The translations under genes were made by a program, and so were the position numbers. DNA of 64,000 bases from an uncultured Erythrobacter sp. GTDB lineage: Bacteria > Pseudomonadota > Alphaproteobacteria > Sphingomonadales > Sphingomonadaceae. Numbering within the stretch: the stretch's first letter is position 1; every line of letters begins with the position of its first letter. Below the pieces are notes generated by a model. The model had not been told where the DNA came from, searched no databases, and worked only from the letters and a program-made list of their open reading frames with translations. This document shows positions 27,737-36,293 of this stretch, in pieces. The DNA lies in assembly GCA_947488085.1 (NCBI GenBank), contig CANKYI010000001.1, positions 620,001-684,000 of the forward strand. The letters run 5' to 3'.

Positions 27737-28534
27737 ATGGCTCACCAATCGCGTCTTGCTGGATATGCGGGCCTAATCGCCGCAGCATCCATGGCATTCA
27801 CCCCCGCACAGGCTCAGGCCGCTGAAAACGCGCCTCAGGGCACATTGGGCTATGCGACTTCAGTCCATGCGCAATACGCCGCCCCTATGGGAGCCGCCAC
27901 GGGTTTGCCTTCGATTGGAGAAGTCGGGGAAGAGACAACGGAATATCGCCGTTATCGCCGTTGGGGGCGTCGCGGTTACCGGCGTCATCGTCGTGGTATT
28001 CGCGGGGGCGATGTGTTGGCCGGAGTGCTGGTTCTGGGCGGGATTGCCGCTATCGCCAGCGCAGCGAACAATAACCGCCGCCGTGACCGCGAAGTTGTGA
28101 TCCGTGACGAACGCCGCGACAACCGGCGCTATGATGATCGCCGCACCAATCGTCGTTCTAACAGCGGCAGCGGGATCGACAGTGCGGTTGATCAGTGCCT
28201 CAACGAAATAGAGCGCGACGTGCGCGTTGAAAGCGTCGATGGCGCAAGCCGCATTGCGCAAGGCTGGCTGGTTTCGGGCAGTCTGTTCAACGGCACCGGC
28301 TTCACTTGCCAGATCGACAACAATGGCCGCATTTCTGACATCGACTATGGTGGCTCATTCAATGGTGGTCCGCTTGGATCAGCGAGCGGCGCTGTGACTG
28401 ACAACCAATGGTCCGATGAACGTTATGCCGATGCGCGTGCAGCCGCTGGGCCGCAACAGCCCGATCTGGCGCAAAGCGATGTTCAGCCGAGCTATCCCGG
28501 TGGCCCGCTGCCGGGCGAATCTTTCGCAGAATGA
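27737..28534 (+). CDS. Secreted Arg-rich protein, paralogue of the gene before
   Basis: 265 aa from ATG 27737 with CAGGAGGG six bases upstream. Signal peptide YAGLIAAASMAFTPAQAQA. After a 60-residue spacer comes an Arg-rich stretch (EYRRYRRWGRRGYRRHRRG), then GGDVLAGVLVLGGIAAIASA, a second Arg/Asp-rich run, and a C-terminal domain with AVDQCLNEIERDV and GFTCQIDNNGRISDIDY. The hydrophobic stretch and the Cys pair line up with the gene at 27040. The end (QPDLAQSDVQPSYPGGPLPG) is Pro-rich. Its last 43 bases overlap the convergent TRIC-type gene. Function unknown. Confidence 0.75.
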   Translation: MAHQSRLAGYAGLIAAASMAFTPAQAQAAENAPQGTLGYATSVHAQYAAPMGAATGLPSIGEVGEETTEYRRYRRWGRRGYRRHRRGIRGGDVLAGVLVLGGIAAIASAANNNRRRDREVVIRDERRDNRRYDDRRTNRRSNSGSGIDSAVDQCLNEIERDVRVESVDGASRIAQGWLVSGSLFNGTGFTCQIDNNGRISDIDYGGSFNGGPLGSASGAVTDNQWSDERYADARAAAGPQQPDLAQSDVQPSYPGGPLPGESFAE

Positions 28535-29202
28535 TCCGTGGTCTCGGGGGTTGGTTCTGTATCGCCCCCGTTACCGCCCCCATAACTCGGCAATCCAAGC
28601 TCAAACCGGATGGCTGCTGCGCGTAGGGCAAAACCGCAGGCAAATGCGGCAATCCATACGGCGAAGTCGGCCAGACCCAACAACGGCGCAATCTGCATCC
28701 CGGCCACTGTAAGAGCGGCGGTCAAAGCGGCGGCTGTCACATACAATTCAGGCTGCATAATGATGGAAGGTCGCCCCGCGACCACATCGCGGATCACCCC
28801 GCCAACGCAGCCTGTGATGATCCCCATCAATGCGGCGGGAATTGGCGGGATGCCGTAAGCAATCGCTTTCGCACTGCCTAAAACGGCATAGGCGGCGAGG
28901 CCCACGCCATCGGCGTAGTCCAGCAGCTTGCCATCCCATATCTTCACTGGCGTTACCCATGCGATCAAGGCCGTCCCAAGGCATACAGCGGCCACCCACG
29001 GATCGGTTATCCAAAACACCGGCGCATCGATCAAAAGGTCGCGCACGGTGCCTCCGCCGACCCCAGTGACCAGAGCGAAAAACGCCATGGTGACGAATGT
29101 CTGACGCTCGCGCGCTGCAACCAGCGCGCCGGACAGGGCAAAGATCGCAATCCCGGCAATATCTAACCAGTCTAGGATCGGGGTCAGGACTGTCTCGTTC
29201 AT
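28492..29202 (-). CDS. TRIC-type cation channel (UPF0126 family)
   Basis: 236 aa from ATG 29202, with AAGGAG upstream; the frame is open further but outside the family. Seven hydrophobic segments and the two repeated glycine-rich motifs of the family, GVGGGTVRDLLID and GCVGGVIRDVVAG. Prokaryotic TRIC proteins are trimeric K+-permeable channels; the YadS/YicG family belongs here. The C-terminal tail (GGGNGGDTEPTPETTDHSAK) overlaps the gene at 27737 on the other strand. The start overlaps the end of the PepSY gene by four bases (ATGA), so they form an operon. Confidence 0.88.
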   Translation of the reverse strand: MNETVLTPILDWLDIAGIAIFALSGALVAARERQTFVTMAFFALVTGVGGGTVRDLLIDAPVFWITDPWVAAVCLGTALIAWVTPVKIWDGKLLDYADGVGLAAYAVLGSAKAIAYGIPPIPAALMGIITGCVGGVIRDVVAGRPSIIMQPELYVTAAALTAALTVAGMQIAPLLGLADFAVWIAAFACGFALRAAAIRFELGLPSYGGGNGGDTEPTPETTDHSAKDSPGSGPPG

Positions 29203-29897
29203 GTCCCGCTCCTTTCTTGGCGCGGCTTGCGGCGGCGGAACATCAGAATGCATCCCATGATCGCTCCAATCAGCGATAGCGCAGCAAAGATGATCAGGAT
29301 CGGGTGACTGGTGTTTGATCGACCCGACAGATCCATGATGTGCAAGCCCCACGCAAAATCAAACCAGCGCCAAAAGGTCGTGCGCACGGCCTCAATCTCA
29401 CCGGTATCGCGGCCAATATAGACATGTGTGCCATCTTCCAACGCGACCTGCCAAACGGGCATGGGGCGGCGGAAGTCGATGGGCACGGCATCGGCTTCAA
29501 AGAATGTCACTGCGCTCACTGCATCACCGCCTGCGATCCGCTGAGCCGTCAATGCACTCGCGGCGGCGGCGTCTATCGCGGGCAAAGCCGTGCCACTCGC
29601 TACATCGACCCGGCTTGTTACCCCGTCCAAAGTCGTCAGGATTGCAACCGCACGGCCATTTTGCATGGTAACGCGCATATCTTTGAGTTGCGCATCCTCG
29701 GTCGCAAGTGGGCTATCGTCGATCGCCAGCGGAGCGGTGTCCACGGGCAGGCGCAGATGCTCACCGCGAACTTCCTCGATGGGCTTAGATACCATCAAAA
29801 GGCCAGTTGCGGTCCACATGACAACGGGCACTCCGACCAGCCATCCAAGCCAGATATGCCATTGTGCAAAGCGGCGCAAAATTGGTGTGTTTGCCAT
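29199..29897 (-). CDS. PepSY-domain membrane protein
   Basis: 232 aa. A membrane segment near the start (WLGWLVGVPVVMWTATGLLM), a periplasmic PepSY-like domain in the middle (WQVALEDGTHVYIGRDTGE is its typical end), the string FWRWFDFAWGLHIMDL found in PepSY-TM proteins, and a second membrane segment (ILIIFAALSLIGAIMGCILM) before a short basic tail. PepSY-TM proteins are often tied to iron uptake or flavin reductase systems, but no such partner is adjacent. ATG 29897 is preferred to GTG 29900. Coupled to the TRIC gene. Confidence 0.8.
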   Translation of the reverse strand: MANTPILRRFAQWHIWLGWLVGVPVVMWTATGLLMVSKPIEEVRGEHLRLPVDTAPLAIDDSPLATEDAQLKDMRVTMQNGRAVAILTTLDGVTSRVDVASGTALPAIDAAAASALTAQRIAGGDAVSAVTFFEADAVPIDFRRPMPVWQVALEDGTHVYIGRDTGEIEAVRTTFWRWFDFAWGLHIMDLSGRSNTSHPILIIFAALSLIGAIMGCILMFRRRKPRQERSGT

Positions 29898-29944
29898 CAC
29901 GATTCCATAGGGGGAGGGGTAGTCCGCCCCATGGAGCAGCGGGC

Positions 29945-31303
29945 CTATCGGTGCAAGATATTCCCGATTTGCTCAGCAATATCGATGCAATTGAGGTCAG
30001 ACATGAATGGCCCCATCACTTGCATTCCACATGGCAGGTGCGCCCCTTCATAATTGGCAGCACCAATCGGCAGCACTGTTGCAGGCAGATTGGGGAAGGT
30101 CGCAAGCCCCGCCCATGCCAGCCCAGCGGGCGCTGGCACATCTTGGCCGTTGATGCGCACGGTCCCCTCGAACACCGCCTTATCGCTATGCGGAATGGCG
30201 AGAACCGGTGCGGGCGGGGCGAGGACAAAGTCATAGTGATCAAACAACCGCGCCCATTCGAACGCATTGGCGGCCTGCGCATCGAGCAGATCGAACCAGT
30301 CAGTTGCGGTCGCCTGTTGGCCGTTGGGGGCGCGCGCGCCGCGCGCCATGGCGGTGTTCATCATCTTGAAATAGGTGGCCTGCTGCGCTTCGAGATCGGG
30401 GATCAAGGTGCTTGCGCGTTCAATCGTTACTCCTGCTGCAATCAAAGCCTCAATCGCGGCCTCTGTTGGTTCGGCCACTGAGGCATCAATCGGGCATCCA
30501 GGATATTCGGTAATCGCCAGAATACGGCATTCGGACAGGGGCTTTCCAGACCGGGTGAGCTGATATTGTCCACCAATCTGAGCCAGAATCGCAAGATCGG
30601 CTGCATTGCGCGCCAATGGTCCAGCAATCGATAACGCACCATCATGGGCCGCGACAAAGCCATCGACCTTCGCCATTTGCGGGTGATCGTGCCCTTGTTT
30701 GGAGACAAGCCCCCAAGAGCTCTTATGCCCCCACACTCCGCAGAAATGCGCGGGCACGCGGACCGATCCACCAATGTCTGTGCCAAAATCGCAAACCACC
30801 ATTCCGCTAGCGACCGCAGCCGCGCTGCCGCCGGATGATCCACCAGGGGAGCGTGTTGCGTCATGCGGATTGGTCGTGCGGCCATAGACTGGGTTGAAAC
30901 TTTGCCAATCGGTGAGGTCAACGGGCACATTCGTCTTGCCAATGATCACTGCGCCCGCCGCCTTTAATCGGCGCACCAAATCGGAATCGCGCGTTGGCAC
31001 GTAATCGGTCAGGTGCGGATGGCCCCAGCACGATTGCAGACCGGCCACGTCAAAGCTCTCCTTGACCGTCATCGGCACACCGAACAGCGGTTGATCGGGG
31101 CTTGGTCCGCTTTCATCCATCGTCTTTGCTATGGACGCAGCACGCTCAAAATCTGGGACAGCAACTGCATCAATTTCGGCATCGAAATGCCCGATCCGCA
31201 CAATCGCCGCATCGACTGCTTCGGCAACGGACAATTGGCCCGCGCGAATTGCAGCTGCCGTCTCGAGCGCGCCGGGTTTATCGGTCAATTGCGGATAGGC
31301 CAT
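29945..31303 (-). CDS. Amidase signature family enzyme
   Basis: 452 aa. Ser-cisSer-Lys triad: Lys81 in GVPMTVKESFDV, the Gly/Ser string RSPGGSSGGSAAAVASG (151-167) with the cis-Ser, and the nucleophile Ser180 in TDIGGSVRVPAHFCG. Full length. Hydrolyses amide bonds of unknown substrates; the family includes GatA, but GatA-specific neighbours are absent and the sequence is closer to general amidases. GGGAG lies upstream of the ATG. No signal peptide, so cytoplasmic. 47 bases before the PepSY gene, possibly cotranscribed with it. Confidence 0.88.
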   Translation of the reverse strand: MAYPQLTDKPGALETAAAIRAGQLSVAEAVDAAIVRIGHFDAEIDAVAVPDFERAASIAKTMDESGPSPDQPLFGVPMTVKESFDVAGLQSCWGHPHLTDYVPTRDSDLVRRLKAAGAVIIGKTNVPVDLTDWQSFNPVYGRTTNPHDATRSPGGSSGGSAAAVASGMVVCDFGTDIGGSVRVPAHFCGVWGHKSSWGLVSKQGHDHPQMAKVDGFVAAHDGALSIAGPLARNAADLAILAQIGGQYQLTRSGKPLSECRILAITEYPGCPIDASVAEPTEAAIEALIAAGVTIERASTLIPDLEAQQATYFKMMNTAMARGARAPNGQQATATDWFDLLDAQAANAFEWARLFDHYDFVLAPPAPVLAIPHSDKAVFEGTVRINGQDVPAPAGLAWAGLATFPNLPATVLPIGAANYEGAHLPCGMQVMGPFMSDLNCIDIAEQIGNILHR

Positions 31304-31404
31304 CGTGTTTTCTCCCGTTTCTTGGTCCTAACCGCAGGCAACCGTCCGGACAATCCAATTGGGTCCGTTAGCAAGCAATTATGGGAGCTTTGTCACCGCC
31401 GACG

Positions 31405-32490
31405 TTACTCTTCGCGCGTCGCCTGCAGCAATTGCATACCTAGCCGCGACGCCGAACCTCCATTGAGATTGGCGAGCACCACGACCGAGGTTCGCGTGTC
31501 AGGATCAAAACCTAGGAACGCATTGAACCCTTCGATGCCGCCGCCATGCCAGACCGCGCGCCCTTCAGGACTATCGGTCACCAGTAATCCCATCGCATAT
31601 CGAGCGCCGGCAACCGCCTCAAACTCGCTCGGCGTGATCAGCTGCGTGAGGCTTTCCTCGGACAACAGAGAGCCACCAAACAGTCCGCGCTGCCATTTTA
31701 CCAGATCGCCTGTGGTCGAATACAGAGCGCCCGCGCCAGTTGGGATTGCCATGTTCATATATTCCGCATTGACCACACCGTCGCTTGACGGAGAATATCC
31801 CGCTGCGCGTTGAGGCAAGATCACGTGGCTCTGATCAATCCCGGTCGCGGTCATTCCAAGCGGTTCGAAAAGGTTTGCGCGCACAAAATCGGAGTACGCA
31901 TACCCGCTCACTGTCTCCACAACGCGCGACAGCAGAACGAAGTTCGAGTTTGAGTATTGCCACTGTGAACTTGGCTCAAAATCCAATGGTCGATCGGCGA
32001 ACATTGCAATCAATTCATCCTGCGACGTGGGCAGGAATTTTTGCGTGCCGAAGTGGTCGAGCGAAGTCACATTGGGAATGCCGGATGTGTGTTGCAGCAG
32101 ATCGCGCAAGGTTATGGAGGCCCACGCCTCGGGTGCGTCTGTGACGTGCTTGGAGACCGGATCGTCGACATTCAGCAAGCCGCGCTCTTGCAAGAGCAGT
32201 ATGGAGACCGCGGTGAATTGCTTGGTCACCGAACCGATACGAAACTTCGTGTCGCTGGTGTTCGCGATATCCCATTCAAGGTTGGCGGAACCCCATGCGC
32301 GATCCAGCAGAACACCGTCGGCATCAGCAACGAGAACTGCACCCATATAGACGCCGCTCTCCGCATCAGGCTCAACAATTGCGGCCAGTTCTTCGCTCGT
32401 CTGCGCGTGCGCACCGACTGCGATCGTGGCGAGGGCGAGTGGGGCAAAGATGCGGGTGAACGAATGAGCGAGGGTTTGCGTTGCTGACAT
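31405..32490 (-). CDS. Periplasmic serine hydrolase, class C beta-lactamase fold
   Basis: 361 aa from ATG 32490 (GGAAG six bases upstream); an ATG at 32517 lacks a binding site. Signal peptide ending in ALATIAVGAHAQ. The three motifs are clear: SVTK (RIGSVTKQFTAV), YSN (WQYSNSNFVLLSRVVE) and HGG (VWHGGGIEGF). LRDLLQHTSGIPN is typical of the PBP4*/esterase EstB group. Probably a D-alanyl peptidase- or esterase-like enzyme rather than a resistance beta-lactamase. An inverted repeat lies 30 bases upstream of the start (32520-32541). Confidence 0.87.
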   Translation of the reverse strand: MSATQTLAHSFTRIFAPLALATIAVGAHAQTSEELAAIVEPDAESGVYMGAVLVADADGVLLDRAWGSANLEWDIANTSDTKFRIGSVTKQFTAVSILLLQERGLLNVDDPVSKHVTDAPEAWASITLRDLLQHTSGIPNVTSLDHFGTQKFLPTSQDELIAMFADRPLDFEPSSQWQYSNSNFVLLSRVVETVSGYAYSDFVRANLFEPLGMTATGIDQSHVILPQRAAGYSPSSDGVVNAEYMNMAIPTGAGALYSTTGDLVKWQRGLFGGSLLSEESLTQLITPSEFEAVAGARYAMGLLVTDSPEGRAVWHGGGIEGFNAFLGFDPDTRTSVVVLANLNGGSASRLGMQLLQATREE

Positions 32491-32519
32491 GAGGGACTTC
32501 CGTTCTGCTATGTGCATTG

Positions 32520-32541
32520 GTGTATGATTTCACTAATACAC
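32520..32541. promoter_or_regulatory. Inverted repeat upstream of the serine hydrolase gene
   Basis: GTGTAT (32520-32525) and ATACAC (32536-32541) are exact reverse complements ten bases apart, and CTGCTA (32505-32510) / TAGCAG (32543-32548) extend the symmetry outward. It lies where a promoter and operator for the gene starting at 32490 are expected. Regulator unknown. Confidence 0.45.
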
Positions 32542-32713
32542 GTAGCAGAACTAAGACACCGCGCAACCGGTTTGCATCTCCACGGGCTCCGGATCGCATC
32601 GCGCGATATCGCCTTCATCAAATGGGATGGTATGGATCACAAGATCGGAGGTAGCTGCACGGTTTGACCGGCAAGATGGCGTTGATAGTGAGAGGTAGCA
32701 GAAAACTGGCCGC

Positions 32714-33559
32714 TCAGGGCTTCAGAGTGGAAGCACGGAGCGATCTCCCATCGGTTTGTCGGATCAGGGCCAAACCCAAACCAAGAATTGAAGCAGCCCC
32801 GTATCCGATCAATGGATAAGGGTAATCGCCGATGATGGCGGCCGTTACAAACCCCGCCATCGCGCCCGCCAGTGCATATCGCGAAGCTTTGGGTGACGGC
32901 AGAGCAGTGAGCATTATCAGAAGGCTTGCCAATAGGCTCACAGCGAGTCCCCCCGCAGCGACCGCATTGGACTGCAAAAGGTCTGACAATATCCCTTCGA
33001 CAAAGGGTTGAGGGGGCAGCGCACCTGAGAAGCTTGCCCCGATGCTTGCGAAAACCGCCAGCGCCGCGATTGCGCCTGTGGTCCAATCTCGCTGAGACAG
33101 CCAAAGCGCAAAGGCGGCAAAGGCGAGCGCCAAACATGAGGCCATATCAGGTTGCGCAAACGAGACCATCAACGCCGCGAGCAGAATAAGAGGTGCTGCT
33201 TTGCGGTCCAAGGCCGCCAGCACGCTGAGCAGGGGAATGACCACCATACCCATATGCAAAGTAAACCCGCCAACCGAAAGCCAGCGCGATACGCCGTCGA
33301 TTGAAGGGCCTGCGACCAATGGGAGCGCCAAAGCGACCAGCAATCCCAGCGCCAATAGCCGCTGAGCGCTGCTCCCATTGGGCATTTTCAGAAAGGATGC
33401 ACACAAAGTCGCTGCTGTGATTGCGCCCAAGTTGATGAGCGCAAACCGTGTCGGAGCACCGGCCAGAGTGAGGTAAACAATCCCGGTAAAACCCGGAATG
33501 ATGATTGCAAGCACAGCAACAATGCGTCCGCGAAGCCAGGATTGATCCGCGCCGATCAT
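32714..33559 (-). CDS. Polytopic membrane protein, degenerate SEDS (FtsW/RodA)-like
   Basis: 281 aa, about eight to nine hydrophobic segments. GVSRWLSVGGFTLHMGMVV looks like the FtsW/RodA string around G-x-x-RW, and SFAQPDMASCLALAFAAFAL resembles their QPD motif. It is about 100 residues shorter than FtsW, and I cannot find the full catalytic loop, so it is probably not an active glycosyltransferase. The ATG overlaps the lpd stop (TGATG), so it is translated with lpd, odd company for a cell wall protein. The resemblance is weak and needs a profile search. Confidence 0.6.
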   Translation of the reverse strand: MIGADQSWLRGRIVAVLAIIIPGFTGIVYLTLAGAPTRFALINLGAITAATLCASFLKMPNGSSAQRLLALGLLVALALPLVAGPSIDGVSRWLSVGGFTLHMGMVVIPLLSVLAALDRKAAPLILLAALMVSFAQPDMASCLALAFAAFALWLSQRDWTTGAIAALAVFASIGASFSGALPPQPFVEGILSDLLQSNAVAAGGLAVSLLASLLIMLTALPSPKASRYALAGAMAGFVTAAIIGDYPYPLIGYGAASILGLGLALIRQTDGRSLRASTLKP

Positions 33560-34971
33560 CACATATGAATAGGCTTACCCTGAACCGCCATCGCCGCCTC
33601 TTTCAACGCTTCGGCATGGGTGGGGTGCGCGTGGCATGTGTAGGCAATATCTTCGGATGTTGCGCCGAATTCCATCGCTTGCGCTGCCTGTGCGATCATC
33701 GTGCCCGCAAGGCTTGCGACGATATGCACGCCCAAAACTCGGTCGGTTTCCGCATCCGCCACGACTTTGACAAAGCCGTCAGTGTCGCGGTTCGCCTTTG
33801 AACGGCTGTTCGCCATCATCGGGAATTTGCCGACTTTGACTTTGTGGCCCGCTTCCTTTGCAGCTGTTTCCGTTAGGCCAACATCGGCGAATTCAGGCAT
33901 AGTGTAGACAACGCCGGGGATGACATCGTGATTGATGATGCCGGTCTCACCGGCGACGTTTTCCGCGCAGGCAATGCCTTCATCCTCTGCCTTGTGCGCC
34001 AACATCGGGCCGGGCACGCAATCGCCGATTGCCCAGACGCCGCCGTCTTGTGTAGCGACGCCAGTGCGGAATTCGTGATCGACTTCGATCTGACCGCGTT
34101 TGTTGACTTCGATACCGATCTTATCAAGCGCGAGGCCATCAGTGTTAGGCCGCCGTCCGATGGAGACCAGCACATGGCTCGCCTTCACCGTCTGCTCATC
34201 ACCGCCTGTGGATTTTTCGACCGTAAGCGTTACGCCTTTGGCGGTCGCCTTTGCGCCTGTGACCTTGTGGCTGAGCATGAGGTCCATGCCCTGTTTCTTG
34301 AAGATCCGGCCCGCTTCCTTGCGCACATCGGCATCCATTCCTGGCAGCAATTGGTCGAGGAATTCGATCACGGTGACCTTCGCACCCAACCTGCGCCAGA
34401 CGGAGCCAAGTTCCAACCCGATAACCCCGCCGCCAATGACAACAAGATGCTCTGGCACTTCTTCGAGTTCGAGCGCGCCTGTGCTGTCCACGATCCTTTT
34501 TGCCGCATTGTCGACATCGACGCCGGGCAGGGGAGTGACGTTGGAGCCGGTTGCGATAATGATGTCTTTGGCGGTGACGGTTTTGTCGCCGACCTTCACG
34601 CTATGCGCATCTTCGAATGCGGCATGGCCCTTGATCCACGTGACCCTGTTCTTCTTGAACAGGAACTCAATGCCCCCGGTCAGCTCGCCTACGGCCTTGG
34701 TTTTCTCGGCCATCATTACGCCCAGATCGAGCTTTGGCGTGGCCGTGATACCCCATGTCGCAAAGTGACCGCCTTCGGCCTCTTCGAACAATTCGGAGCC
34801 GTGCAGCAAGGCCTTGGACGGAATGCACCCGACATTAAGGCAAGTGCCACCCAACGTCTCACGGCTTTCCACGCAGGCGGTCTTCAAACCCAATTGCGCA
34901 GCGCGAATGGCGGCGACATAGCCGCCGGGGCCAGCGCCAATAACGAGACAGTCGTAGTCGTATTCAGCCAT
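33559..34971 (-). CDS. lpd: Dihydrolipoyl dehydrogenase (E3)
   Basis: 470 aa from ATG 34971 with GGAG six bases upstream. FAD- and NAD-dependent; re-oxidises dihydrolipoamide of the 2-oxoglutarate dehydrogenase complex. FAD motif VIGAGPGGYVAAIRAAQLG, redox disulfide in GGTCLNVGCIPSKALLH, NAD motif VVIGGGVIGLELGSVWRRLG, and the C-terminal His-Glu in CHAHPTHAEALKEA. Last enzyme of the sucD-sucA-sucB-lpd run, so it is the 2-oxoglutarate-specific E3. Directly followed by the SEDS-like gene. Confidence 0.97.
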   Translation of the reverse strand: MAEYDYDCLVIGAGPGGYVAAIRAAQLGLKTACVESRETLGGTCLNVGCIPSKALLHGSELFEEAEGGHFATWGITATPKLDLGVMMAEKTKAVGELTGGIEFLFKKNRVTWIKGHAAFEDAHSVKVGDKTVTAKDIIIATGSNVTPLPGVDVDNAAKRIVDSTGALELEEVPEHLVVIGGGVIGLELGSVWRRLGAKVTVIEFLDQLLPGMDADVRKEAGRIFKKQGMDLMLSHKVTGAKATAKGVTLTVEKSTGGDEQTVKASHVLVSIGRRPNTDGLALDKIGIEVNKRGQIEVDHEFRTGVATQDGGVWAIGDCVPGPMLAHKAEDEGIACAENVAGETGIINHDVIPGVVYTMPEFADVGLTETAAKEAGHKVKVGKFPMMANSRSKANRDTDGFVKVVADAETDRVLGVHIVASLAGTMIAQAAQAMEFGATSEDIAYTCHAHPTHAEALKEAAMAVQGKPIHM

Positions 34972-35038
34972 TTTTAGCTCCATGATCCCTGATGTGAATT
35001 GGGATCAGAATTGTTTCGTTCAACCGGCAAAAGCCAGC

Positions 35039-36262
35039 TTAAAGATCAATCAGCATCCGGGTCGGATCCTCGATCGCTTCCTTGATGATTTTCAACGCTG
35101 TTACGGCCTCGCGCCCATCGATCAGGCGGTGATCATAGGACAGCGCGATATACATCATCGGGCGGATCACCACTTCGCCGTTTACCGCGACAGGGCGATC
35201 TTCGATCCGGTGCAAGCCCAGCACAGCGCTTTGCGGTGGGTTGATGATCGGGGTCGACATGAGCGAACCGAACACGCCACCATTGGAGATGGTGAAAGTG
35301 CCGCCGGTCATATCGGCCATGGTCAACGTGCCTTCTTTGGCGCGCTTGCCATAGTCGGCGATGTCTTTCTCGATTTGAGCAAAACCCTTGTCCTGACAAT
35401 CGCGGATCACTGGCACGACGAGACCGTTGGGCGCGCTGACCGCGACTGAGATATCGACATAGTCGTGATAGACGATTTCATCACCTTGGATGTAGGCATT
35501 GACGCTCGGCACATCTTTCAATGCGAGGCAGGCGGCTTTCGCGAAAAAGCCCATAAAGCCGAGGCGAATGTCATGCTTTTTCGCGAACAGATCTTTGTAT
35601 TTGGTGCGCGCTTCGATGACCGCGCTCATATCGACATCGTTGAATGTCGTGAGCAGCGCCGCCTCTTCCTGCGCGCCTTTCAAACGCCGGGCGATGGTTT
35701 GACGCATGCGGGTCATTTTGACGCGCTCTTCGCCGCGCACCTTGTCAGGTTTGTCTGGCGGGTTACCGACATCTGTGACCGCGCGCTTGTCTCCTGCTGA
35801 GGCCGGAGCTGGATCGCCTTTCGCTTTGGCTGCGGCCAGCACGTCTTCCTTGGTCAAACGACCGTCTTTACCGGTGCCCTTAATCGTAGACGGGTCAACA
35901 CCGTGCTCAAGGACGGCGCGACGCACCGCTGGTGAGAGTGTCTGTGCCGCATCGCTGACCGCTTCTTTTGCAGCGGCGGGAGCAGGCGTATCAGCTTTCG
36001 CAGCCGGAGCAGCCCCGGCGCTTGCGCCTTCTTCGATGAGAGCGATGACTGCGCCAACCTCTACCGTGTCGCCAACGGCGGCCCGGTGCTCGGACATGAT
36101 CCCTGCGATGGGCGAGGGCACGTCGACCGCGACCTTATCGGTCTCCAGACTGACGATGGGTTCATCGGCAGCGACTGCATCGCCAGGCTGTTTCAGCCAT
36201 TCGCCGATTGATCCTTCGGTGACCGATTCCCCGAGTGCCGGGACAGTGATTTCAGTAGCCAT
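35039..36262 (-). CDS. sucB: 2-oxoglutarate dehydrogenase E2 (succinyltransferase)
   Basis: 407 aa. One lipoyl domain (1-75) with Lys43 in [11 protein letters not shown], an Ala/Pro linker, an E3-binding domain (about 110-145; [20 protein letters not shown]) and the catalytic core with the active site [14 protein letters not shown]. Moves the succinyl group to CoA in the TCA cycle. Known as odhB in many alphaproteobacteria. GAGGAATAGATACA precedes the ATG; 31 bases after sucA. Confidence 0.97.
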   Translation of the reverse strand: MATEITVPALGESVTEGSIGEWLKQPGDAVAADEPIVSLETDKVAVDVPSPIAGIMSEHRAAVGDTVEVGAVIALIEEGASAGAAPAAKADTPAPAAAKEAVSDAAQTLSPAVRRAVLEHGVDPSTIKGTGKDGRLTKEDVLAAAKAKGDPAPASAGDKRAVTDVGNPPDKPDKVRGEERVKMTRMRQTIARRLKGAQEEAALLTTFNDVDMSAVIEARTKYKDLFAKKHDIRLGFMGFFAKAACLALKDVPSVNAYIQGDEIVYHDYVDISVAVSAPNGLVVPVIRDCQDKGFAQIEKDIADYGKRAKEGTLTMADMTGGTFTISNGGVFGSLMSTPIINPPQSAVLGLHRIEDRPVAVNGEVVIRPMMYIALSYDHRLIDGREAVTALKIIKEAIEDPTRMLIDL

Positions 36263-36293
36263 TGTATCTATTCCTCAGCTTTGCTGAACGGTG

